A stretch of DNA of 5,058 nt from Gammaproteobacteria bacterium (GTDB taxonomy: Bacteria > Pseudomonadota > Gammaproteobacteria > Arenicellales > UBA868): the NCBI GenBank assembly GCA_003529705.1, contig DPVA01000145.1, positions 1-5,058 on the forward strand. Reading direction: 5' to 3'. The stretch's first letter is position 1, and each line of letters opens with the position of its first letter. The notes beneath the pieces are model-generated. The model ran no database searches. It was not told where the DNA came from and saw nothing but the letters and a program-made list of their open reading frames with translations. Shown here in pieces: positions 1-5,058 of this stretch. The position numbers and the translations under genes were made by a program.

Positions 1-199
1 CCTCGAATACTTCAATACGCTCGAGACTCAGTACCTCGGCCACAGCTCCAACCACATCTTCATTGATCCAACCATGTTCTGCCTGGGCATAACGCAGCGC
101 TGATTTCACCGCTGCCCGGCGCGTAGGGTATTTGCCAGCTTCCGTCTCGATCTTCTGCAGGATCGACTCCGAAAGAATCCCACCCGACGCGGTCGTCAC
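1..199 (-). CDS. nuoE: NADH-quinone oxidoreductase subunit E (NuoE), N-terminal part, cut by the window edge
   Basis: NuoE is the 24-kDa-type subunit of complex I. It carries the 2Fe-2S cluster N1a and works beside NuoF in the NADH-oxidising arm on the cytoplasmic side. Only 66 codons and one further base are visible. The translation begins [18 protein letters not shown] and contains [21 protein letters not shown], split here as [11 protein letters not shown] and [10 protein letters not shown] at about residues 24-44, then a [14 protein letters not shown] stretch near residues 53-66. These match the helical N-terminal domain of NuoE (K/RYP..R.A....L..AQ.EHGW). The four cluster cysteines would lie beyond the window. 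The start is GTG at 199, which overlaps the nuoD stop as GTGA and has a strong upstream GGGGAGGT six bases away. No better start lies in this frame. Position after nuoD is the standard operon order. Confidence 0.92.
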   Translation of the reverse strand, partial: MTTASGGILSESILQKIETEAGKYPTRRAAVKSALRYAQAEHGWINEDVVGAVAEVLSLERIEVFE

Positions 200-1449
200 C
201 TGTCGACCTCCCCGAATACGATGTCCTGTGTTCCAATAATCGCGACGACATCCGCCAACATATGGCCTCGGGCCATCTCGTCTAAAGATGCAAGATGGGC
301 AAAGCCGGGCGCTCGAATCTTCAAGCGGTAAGGCTTGTTGGCACCATCCGAGACGATATAAATGCCGAACTCCCCTTTTGGCGCTTCGACGGCCTGATAC
401 ACTTGGCCGGGAGGCGTACTGTAACCCTCGGTAAACAGCTTGAAATGATGAATGAGGGACTCCATGTCGTCTTTCATATTGCCCCGCTCAGGCGGTGCGA
501 GTTTGTGATCGTCGATCATCACCGGGCCCGGGTGTTGGCGCAGCCAATTGATGCACTGACGAATAACGTGGTTGGACTGTCGCATCTCCTCAACTCTGAC
601 CAGATACCGGTCATAGCAATCACCCGTCATGCCTACCGGGATATCAAACTCAAGTTCTGGGTAGACCTCGTAGGGTTGTTTACGTCGAAGATCCCATTCC
701 ACACCCGAGCCTCTTAACATCGGACCAGTAAAACCCAACTGCATCGCCCGTTCCGGGCTGACAACACCAATATCAACCGTTCTCTGTTTCCAAATACGGT
801 TGTCGGTCAGGAGGTTTTCGTATTCATCTACGCACCCGGGAAAACGTTCGACAAAGGACTCTATGAAGTCCAGCACAGAGCCCTCCCGATTGATATTCTT
901 TGCCCGAACCTCATCTTCTGAATGCACCCTGGAGGCTTCATATTGAGGCATCTGTTCAGGCAGGTCCCGATACACCCCGCCCGGGCGGAAATAGGCTGCA
1001 TGTAATCGTGCCCCGGAGGTGGCCTCGTACACATCACATAGATCCTCACGCTCACGGAAGGCGTAGAGAAACACGGCCATCGCTCCGATATCCAATCCGT
1101 GGGCAGCAATCCACAGCAGGTGATTACGGATCCGGGTAATCTCTGAGAACATAACCCTGATATATCGAGCCCGAATTGGGGGCACAACGCCGAGCAGCTT
1201 TTCTATTGCAAGAACATAAGCGTGCTCGTTACACATCATCGATACATAATCGAGACGATCCATGTAGCCGATGTTGTGGTTATAAGGCTTGCTTTCGGCG
1301 AGTTTTTCGGTACCCCGATGCAAAAGGCCTATGTGTGGATCAATCCGCTCTACCACCTCCCCATCCATCTCCATCACCAGACGGAGCACCCCGTGCGCTG
1401 CTGGGTGCTGCGGGCCGAAGTTCATCGTGTAGTTGCGTATCTCACTCAT
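196..1449 (-). CDS. nuoD: NADH-quinone oxidoreductase subunit D (NuoD, 49-kDa type)
   Basis: NuoD is the 49-kDa-type subunit of complex I. It descends from the large subunit of NiFe hydrogenases and forms most of the quinone-binding chamber with NuoB. At 417 residues it is a normal full-length unfused NuoD. The N-terminus has [13 protein letters not shown] at about residues 11-23, then [12 protein letters not shown] and [11 protein letters not shown]19 and Y68 correspond by motif to His38 and Tyr87 of Thermus Nqo4, which contact the quinone headgroup. Other conserved stretches are [38 protein letters not shown] and the C-terminal DIVFGEVDR ending typical of the family. The nickel-ligand cysteines of hydrogenases are absent, as expected. 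The ATG start overlaps the nuoC stop as ATGA. No clear Shine-Dalgarno precedes it, so coupling to nuoC translation is likely. Confidence 0.98.
   Translation of the reverse strand: MSEIRNYTMNFGPQHPAAHGVLRLVMEMDGEVVERIDPHIGLLHRGTEKLAESKPYNHNIGYMDRLDYVSMMCNEHAYVLAIEKLLGVVPPIRARYIRVMFSEITRIRNHLLWIAAHGLDIGAMAVFLYAFREREDLCDVYEATSGARLHAAYFRPGGVYRDLPEQMPQYEASRVHSEDEVRAKNINREGSVLDFIESFVERFPGCVDEYENLLTDNRIWKQRTVDIGVVSPERAMQLGFTGPMLRGSGVEWDLRRKQPYEVYPELEFDIPVGMTGDCYDRYLVRVEEMRQSNHVIRQCINWLRQHPGPVMIDDHKLAPPERGNMKDDMESLIHHFKLFTEGYSTPPGQVYQAVEAPKGEFGIYIVSDGANKPYRLKIRAPGFAHLASLDEMARGHMLADVVAIIGTQDIVFGEVDR
206..213 (-). promoter_or_regulatory. Strong ribosome binding site of nuoE inside nuoD
   Basis: The minus strand reads GGGGAGGT followed by six bases and the GTG start of nuoE. 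It lies wholly inside the last codons of nuoD. It is the strongest Shine-Dalgarno match in the window and supports the GTG at 199 as the nuoE start. The GTGA overlap means ribosomes ending nuoD can also restart here. Confidence 0.8.
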
Positions 1450-2069
1450 TCGACAGACTCATGCCGAATGACACGGGGGACGGTTACTCTCGGGTCAATA
1501 GAGACTGGCTCATAAACAACACGCCCTTTTTTCTCATCAAAACGCATCTCAACATGCCCGCTGAGCGGGAAGTCCTTGCGCATCGGATACCCAATGAAGC
1601 CGTAGTCCGTGAGCAGTCGCCGAAGATCAGGATGACCCTCAAAGAGGATGCCAAAAAGGTCAAATGCCTCTCTTTCGTACCAGTCGGCGCAAGCCCAGAT
1701 AGGCACCACGCTCCTTATGCGGGGGTTGTCCTCTGGCAGGTAAACCACCACCCGGAGTCGTTCGTTTCGGCTAACAGACAACAGGTGATAAACAACGGCA
1801 AAGCGTTCCGGGTGACTGATGGATGACGCCATATCTTCACCGTAATCGACCCCGCACAAATCCATCATTTGTTCGAAACAAGTGACGGGATCGTCTCGCA
1901 GGGCTCGCAACAAACCATAGGCCTCTGGAAGTTCAACGATTACAGTCTGCTCGCCATAGGCCGAGGACACCGTCGCGCCGAAAGCTGCTAACCACCCCGA
2001 AAGATGATCATCTCCGAGGGGGTGAGCTTTATCCGAATCCAGATGGTCAGCGGGCGATGGTGTCGTCAC
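1446..2069 (-). CDS. nuoC: NADH-quinone oxidoreductase subunit C (NuoC, 30-kDa type)
   Basis: NuoC is the 30-kDa-type structural subunit of the connecting arm of complex I. It binds NuoD and carries no cofactor. The 207-residue length is usual for an unfused NuoC. The family signature is [20 protein letters not shown] at about residues 131-150, followed by [27 protein letters not shown] and RVVYEPV at residues 183-189. The last dozen residues, beginning VPRVIRHE, correspond to the usual conserved tail. The start is GTG at 2069, 23 bases inside the end of nuoB, because no ATG occurs in this frame before the conserved domain. An A-rich stretch with GAAGA six bases upstream is only a weak ribosome binding site. 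The first 25 or so residues are not conserved in character. Being a separate gene from nuoD argues against an enterobacterial origin. Confidence 0.97.
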   Translation of the reverse strand: MTTPSPADHLDSDKAHPLGDDHLSGWLAAFGATVSSAYGEQTVIVELPEAYGLLRALRDDPVTCFEQMMDLCGVDYGEDMASSISHPERFAVVYHLLSVSRNERLRVVVYLPEDNPRIRSVVPIWACADWYEREAFDLFGILFEGHPDLRRLLTDYGFIGYPMRKDFPLSGHVEMRFDEKKGRVVYEPVSIDPRVTVPRVIRHESVE

Positions 2070-2523
2070 GCTTGATCTTCTTTTGCAGCTGAATGATGCC
2101 GTACATCAAGGCTTCCGGCGTCGGTGGGCAACCCGGTATATAGACATCCACCGGGACAATGCGGTCACATCCGCGAACTACGGAATACGAATAGTGGTAG
2201 TACCCGCCCCCGTTCGCACATGACCCCATTGAGATCACCCAACGGGGCTCTGGCATCTGGTCATAAACCCTACGCAGGGCGGGCGCCATTTTGTTGGTCA
2301 GTGTACCAGCCACAATCATCACGTCAGATTGTCTTGGACTGGGTCTGAAAATCATGCCGAACCGATCGAGGTCATAGCGCGACGCCCCGGCGTGCATCAT
2401 TTCGACCGCGCAACAGGCGAGACCAAAAGTCATTGGCCACATCGACCCGGTCCTCGCCCAGTTAATCAGGTCGTCAAGCCGGGCGGTTGCCCACCCTTGC
2501 GACATCGCTCCTTCAAGCGCCAT
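2047..2523 (-). CDS. nuoB: NADH-quinone oxidoreductase subunit B (NuoB, PSST type, cluster N2)
   Basis: NuoB holds the 4Fe-4S cluster N2, the last iron-sulfur centre before quinone, and lines the quinone site with NuoD. All four expected ligands are present: the tandem cysteines C37 and C38 in [11 protein letters not shown]102 in [10 protein letters not shown] and C132 in [12 protein letters not shown]119 in [12 protein letters not shown] is an extra cysteine common in proteobacterial and mitochondrial homologues. [20 protein letters not shown], at about residues 57-76, is the conserved central block. At 158 residues it is normal to slightly short. The ATG at 2523 is preceded by GGGAG nine bases away. 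An in-frame ATG at codon 7 has AAGGAG only two bases upstream, which is too close. nuoB starts 6 bases after the nuoA stop and its end overlaps the nuoC start by 23 bases. Confidence 0.98.
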   Translation of the reverse strand: MALEGAMSQGWATARLDDLINWARTGSMWPMTFGLACCAVEMMHAGASRYDLDRFGMIFRPSPRQSDVMIVAGTLTNKMAPALRRVYDQMPEPRWVISMGSCANGGGYYHYSYSVVRGCDRIVPVDVYIPGCPPTPEALMYGIIQLQKKIKRDDTIAR

Positions 2524-2529
2524 AGATTA

Positions 2530-2886
2530 TCACTCCCATTCCAGGGCACCTTTCATCCACTCATAGATGAAGCCCACAACGAGGACACCTAGAAAAATCA
2601 TCATCGCCCAAAAGCCAAAGACGCCAATCTCATCCAGGACAATCGCCCATGGGAATAAAAAGGCAATCTCAAGATCAAAAATAATGAACAGGATCGCCAC
2701 AAGGTAGTAGCGAACGTCAAACTTCATCCGCGCGTCTTCAAACGCCTCAAAACCACACTCGTACGCTGAGAGCTTAGCGGGATATGGGTTACGCGGACTC
2801 AATACCCGCCCGGCCGCTAGTGCGACCACGCCAATGACTATTCCGGTCAGCAGGAACAGCAGTACGGGAAGATAATTTGCGAGCAC
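2530..2886 (-). CDS. nuoA: NADH-quinone oxidoreductase subunit A (NuoA, ND3 type)
   Basis: NuoA is the ND3-type membrane subunit of complex I. It sits at the junction of the membrane and peripheral arms, and its first loop touches the quinone channel. The 118 residues show three hydrophobic segments at about 4-26, 61-81 and 89-109. The loop holds [16 protein letters not shown] at about residues 42-57, with C44 matching the ND3 loop cysteine of mitochondrial-type enzymes. The second helix has [12 protein letters not shown], including D71 and E73, the conserved acidic pair. The start is GTG at 2886, giving [12 protein letters not shown], which matches the usual NuoA N-terminus. No other start exists between it and an in-frame TAG about 54 bases upstream. 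There is no recognisable Shine-Dalgarno before this GTG, which is odd for the first gene of a large operon. Confidence 0.97.
   Translation of the reverse strand: MLANYLPVLLFLLTGIVIGVVALAAGRVLSPRNPYPAKLSAYECGFEAFEDARMKFDVRYYLVAILFIIFDLEIAFLFPWAIVLDEIGVFGFWAMMIFLGVLVVGFIYEWMKGALEWE
2533..2537 (-). promoter_or_regulatory. Ribosome binding site of nuoB
   Basis: The minus strand reads GGGAG in the last codons of nuoA, nine bases before the ATG of nuoB. It decides for the ATG at 2523 over the internal ATG at codon 7, whose AAGGAG is only two bases from the start codon. Confidence 0.65.
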
Positions 2887-2976
2887 TCGACTGAGGAAGA
2901 TCCGTTTGTAACAGCCGAAAAAAGGGATGACCTGATTCTAGTCCTCCCCATGTAGACGGTCAATCAACAGGCCTTA
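2887..2976 (-). other. Intergenic gap between methyltransferase gene and nuoA: promoter and short leader
   Basis: This 90-base stretch separates the methyltransferase stop from nuoA. It contains the predicted promoter, then a leader with a run of six T (2923-2918). No stem followed by a T-run was found after the methyltransferase stop, so transcripts from upstream could read into nuo. There is no tRNA in it. A GGGGAGGA sequence (2949-2942) looks like a ribosome binding site but falls in the promoter spacer and has no start codon at a suitable distance. Confidence 0.6.
2935..2963 (-). promoter_or_regulatory. Predicted sigma70 promoter of the nuo operon
   Basis: On the minus strand TTGACC (2963-2958) is followed by exactly 17 bases and TAGAAT (2940-2935). 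Each hexamer matches the consensus at five of six positions and the spacing is optimal. Transcription would begin near 2928, giving a leader of about 40 bases before the nuoA GTG. The site lies in the only intergenic gap in the window and points into nuoA. This is a pattern match only. No operator site was recognised beside it. Confidence 0.7.
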
Positions 2977-4965
2977 TCAAACGGGCTCCGGCATTGGATT
3001 GTTTGCACTCCATTTCAGGCTGACCTCGACCCGCTCCAATACGACATCCCTAGGAAGTCCCACCGAGCTAAGCTCAATCACTACCCAGGGATCATTACCC
3101 TTGATCTCGAGGAGCGCCCCGTTGGCTTGTGCCACGATGCCCAACTGGTGCGTCTTCCCGGTCTCGCACCCCGTCAGCGCGGGCATCAGGTCAATGCCAC
3201 TCGTATTGGTGCCGGTATACGCGTGAATTGACTCCACGATGACCACTTGCCCAGCCCCTTTAGGCTCGTGATCTGACGGATCGAAACGCAGGAGCACATT
3301 TGAGTCTGCGGGCTCCGGCAGAAAAAAAACCAGGGTTTGCCTGCCTTCAATAGGACACGACACCACACACTTCCGCTCCTCGGAAAAGTCTTCTGCCTCA
3401 CAAGCCCAATAAATTGCGGGGAAAGTGACTCGACCGGAGAAATCGCTCTGACGTTCGGGAGCTCCCTTTAGCTGGCTAAGTACTTCCTGCTTGATCCCGT
3501 CCCTATGCGCCCACACCTCCATCCGCGGCAGGCTCTCAAGGTCAGTCTGGGCAAAGTGGAAGAACTGATCAAGAACAGATTCAGCCCATCCCTGCGCATC
3601 ACGACTTGATTCCGTATCCTTGGCATCCGGCCAAGGAAAAGGTTCGGCCAAAATCTCTCCCGCGTCATCGACCAACAGTGCACTGGCCGAGGGCAAGTTG
3701 CCAATTCCGATTGTGCTCGACAGATGCTCAAATAAAAGCCTTGAGAAACTCCGCCGATCACGGCCCGCCACTGCGTATCGCAGCCAGTACTGAAAAAGTG
3801 ACTCACCCTGGGGCAAGGTGAAGCCTTTATCTGCGGATGGGCCATCAGGAAAAAGTGTGGCGGTACTGGCTCCCTGGGCTACGCAGATTCCCCGAGGGAT
3901 GCCTATCGCAGGTTCTTCAAACACAATCCAGTCATGCGCCATCATGCCCCCCAGCGGCTCTTCCGTAACCGACAGCACAATCCCAAAGGAGTCTGCACAG
4001 GATGGAAGCAAACCAGATCGGTACAAAGCATTCTGCTGAAATCTTGCCGGGGCAGATGATGGGATAACAGTCGTCCGATTTACCGAGACATGCCTTCCCC
4101 AAATCACGTTAACCCCGGGCGCCTCCACGCCGCTGTCACTGATGACGGCTTTCGGTAATTTATAGTCCGGGAGCGGGAAGAAGAATCGGTACTTCACATC
4201 AAGCTCATTGAAGAGACTTTCCCACTCCGTCCTGTCAAAAGTACGAATTCCGTCCTGTGAACCTGCTGTCACCGGGTACCCCGCGATCCCCGACCAGGAG
4301 GTGCCGAGGTGATCCTCAGCCCAACCCGACAGGTACTTTGCGCCCAACCGGTTTTCAATTGCGATGATCAACTGGCCGCCTGGTGAAAGCGCACGTATCG
4401 CCTTACTAAGCATCTGGACAACCGCCTCCCTCGCCGATAAGTCGGCAGGCGCAAAACGTTGCGCATATTCGAGAACCCCGATGAAGAGTGCCAGATCATA
4501 CTGATGATCGGGAAGATTCAGCTGGTGAAAGTCCGCATTAATAATTGAAACCTGGTCCAGATCGGTGCAGCGTTTTCGCGCAAGTGCGGCCCGGGCAGAA
4601 CTTCCTTCGACCGCGTCAACCCGGAGCCCCATGTCTCCGAGGTAACGCGTGATCGCACCACAGCCTGCCCCGATCTCAAGCACCTGCGCCGAGTTTGAAA
4701 GGTTCAGGCCCCGGAGAAGGTTTGCCCGCAGGGGCGAAAGGTGATATTCCTGCGCCCAACTGTCATACGGCGGTCCTAATTCCGGAGAATCCCAAGAGAG
4801 GTCGTTAACCTCATCTAATGCCTTGCGCAGGCCAGCCTCCTCTTGTAGGCCATCGCTATATTCCAACTCATAGGCCTCGGTCTCGTGTCGCCAGACATCT
4901 TCCTGACAGACCAGGTGATTGACAGCTTTCAGAATCGGCGGGCATTTCGTGTCGTCAGAGCGCAT
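2977..4965 (-). CDS. Class I SAM-dependent methyltransferase, surface-glycan type, with extra middle and C-terminal domains
   Basis: Probable SAM-dependent methyltransferase of 662 residues; the substrate is unknown. The SAM-binding motif VLEIGAGCG is at about residues 95-103, with acidic E120 in AVEGS as the likely ribose contact. YDLALFIGVLEY and LSPGGQLIIAIENRLGAKYL follow, near residues 156-212, then FPLPDYKLP at 263-271. The ENRLG.KYL and PDYKLP blocks recall a family I associate with O-antigen and capsule loci. Residues 325-520 have no motif I can name firmly. The C-terminus (about 532-652) is beta-rich with LRFDPSD and GNDPWV, resembling domains attached to glycan-assembly enzymes. The chosen ATG at 4965 has GGGGG eight bases upstream and overlaps the preceding reading frame by 11 bases. 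A GTG at 4989 would add eight residues but lacks a binding site. A T8 run encodes V546-F548. A soluble cytoplasmic protein is likely, as no signal or membrane segment is seen. Confidence 0.85.
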   Translation of the reverse strand: MRSDDTKCPPILKAVNHLVCQEDVWRHETEAYELEYSDGLQEEAGLRKALDEVNDLSWDSPELGPPYDSWAQEYHLSPLRANLLRGLNLSNSAQVLEIGAGCGAITRYLGDMGLRVDAVEGSSARAALARKRCTDLDQVSIINADFHQLNLPDHQYDLALFIGVLEYAQRFAPADLSAREAVVQMLSKAIRALSPGGQLIIAIENRLGAKYLSGWAEDHLGTSWSGIAGYPVTAGSQDGIRTFDRTEWESLFNELDVKYRFFFPLPDYKLPKAVISDSGVEAPGVNVIWGRHVSVNRTTVIPSSAPARFQQNALYRSGLLPSCADSFGIVLSVTEEPLGGMMAHDWIVFEEPAIGIPRGICVAQGASTATLFPDGPSADKGFTLPQGESLFQYWLRYAVAGRDRRSFSRLLFEHLSSTIGIGNLPSASALLVDDAGEILAEPFPWPDAKDTESSRDAQGWAESVLDQFFHFAQTDLESLPRMEVWAHRDGIKQEVLSQLKGAPERQSDFSGRVTFPAIYWACEAEDFSEERKCVVSCPIEGRQTLVFFLPEPADSNVLLRFDPSDHEPKGAGQVVIVESIHAYTGTNTSGIDLMPALTGCETGKTHQLGIVAQANGALLEIKGNDPWVVIELSSVGLPRDVVLERVEVSLKWSANNPMPEPV

Positions 4966-5056
4966 CGGTATCGCCCCCGGGTATCTCACGGATATAGGCC
5001 GGGAGCAGAATGATTTCTCCCGGTAACCTCTGACCTTGGTGCCGAAGGCCGGACTC
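4955..5056 (-). CDS. Possible 3' end of an upstream gene, product unknown
   Basis: A minus-strand frame is open from the right edge to a TGA at 4957-4955, giving 33 residues that start ESGLRHQGQRLPG and end REIPGGDTDAL. It reads like protein more than the other two frames here. One of those stops at a TGA near 4987. The other is the upstream extension of the methyltransferase frame, which is open but rich in S, R and C with no recognisable pattern. The stop overlaps the methyltransferase ATG by 11 bases, a common arrangement within an operon. I do not recognise the family. A glycan-biosynthesis or export gene would suit the neighbour, but that is a guess from context alone. Confidence 0.45.
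   Translation of the reverse strand, partial: ESGLRHQGQRLPGEIILLPAYIREIPGGDTDAL
4999..5023. repeat. Perfect 7-bp inverted repeat before the methyltransferase start
   Basis: CCGGGAG (4999-5005) and CTCCCGG (5017-5023) can pair around an 11-base loop. The stem is GC-rich and lies 34 bases before the methyltransferase ATG, inside the likely upstream reading frame. No T-run follows on either strand, so it is not a standard intrinsic terminator. It may be chance or an mRNA hairpin. Confidence 0.35.
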
Positions 5057-5058
5057 GA

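Noticed and set aside
60..251. Minus-strand frame of 63 residues spanning the nuoD-nuoE junction
   Set aside because: The same stretch in another frame encodes the conserved NuoE N-terminus, so this is a shadow.
295..717. Plus-strand reading frame of 140 residues inside nuoD
   Set aside because: It is antisense to the conserved C-terminal half of NuoD and shows no family pattern.
1176..1826. Plus-strand reading frame of 216 residues across the nuoC-nuoD junction
   Set aside because: It is antisense to two well-conserved genes, its translation has no recognisable domain and is rich in R, H, P and S, and no ribosome binding site argument supports it. It is a shadow frame.
2850..2951. Possible leader peptide starting at ATG 2951 and overlapping the start of nuoA
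   Set aside because: The ATG lies upstream of the predicted transcription start, inside the promoter spacer, and the peptide runs out of frame into nuoA without any regulatory codon run.
2887..2976. Terminator or tRNA in the gap before nuoA
   Set aside because: No stem of useful length precedes the T6 run, and no cloverleaf arms or tRNA 3' end sequence are present in 90 bases.
3468..3845. Second minus-strand frame of 125 residues inside the methyltransferase gene
   Set aside because: It is out of frame with a 662-residue gene whose translation continues sensibly on both sides. The composition (W, R, C and S rich) is that of a shadow frame. It is not evidence of a frameshift.
4966..4989. GTG at 4989 as the methyltransferase start
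   Set aside because: It has no Shine-Dalgarno within range and would overlap the upstream frame by 35 bases. The ATG at 4965 has a G-rich site at good spacing. The choice remains uncertain.

Overview
The window is the start of a bacterial respiratory complex I operon and the gene next to it. Everything supported is on the minus strand, so transcription runs from high to low coordinates. Order of transcription: the 3' end of an unidentified gene (to 4955), a large SAM-dependent methyltransferase (4965-2977), a 90-base gap with a good sigma70-type promoter, then nuoA, nuoB, nuoC, nuoD and the first 66 codons of nuoE, which runs off the left edge.

The organism is most likely a proteobacterium, probably gamma or beta. 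The Nuo proteins are of the mitochondrial-like proteobacterial type (NuoA YECGFEAF, Nuo[16 protein letters not shown], Nuo[12 protein letters not shown]). nuoC and nuoD are separate genes, unlike the fused nuoCD of enterobacteria. Base composition looks a little over half GC by eye. This assignment rests on recalled family patterns, not on a search.

The nuo genes are packed tightly. nuoA and nuoB are 6 bases apart, nuoB and nuoC overlap by 23, nuoC and nuoD share ATGA, and nuoD and nuoE share GTGA. Translational coupling is therefore likely. NuoA is a membrane subunit. NuoB, C, D and E form most of the link from the flavin arm to the quinone site, with NuoB (cluster N2) and NuoD lining the quinone chamber.

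The methyltransferase resembles a family found in surface polysaccharide (O-antigen or capsule) loci. It has an N-terminal class I methyltransferase domain, a middle region that may be a degenerate kinase-like domain, and a C-terminal beta-rich domain like those attached to glycan-assembly enzymes. It has no evident functional link to complex I. The window may therefore mark the junction between a surface-glycan gene cluster and the nuo operon. No RNA gene, CRISPR array, insertion sequence or convincing terminator was seen, and no gene-free stretch exceeds 90 bases.
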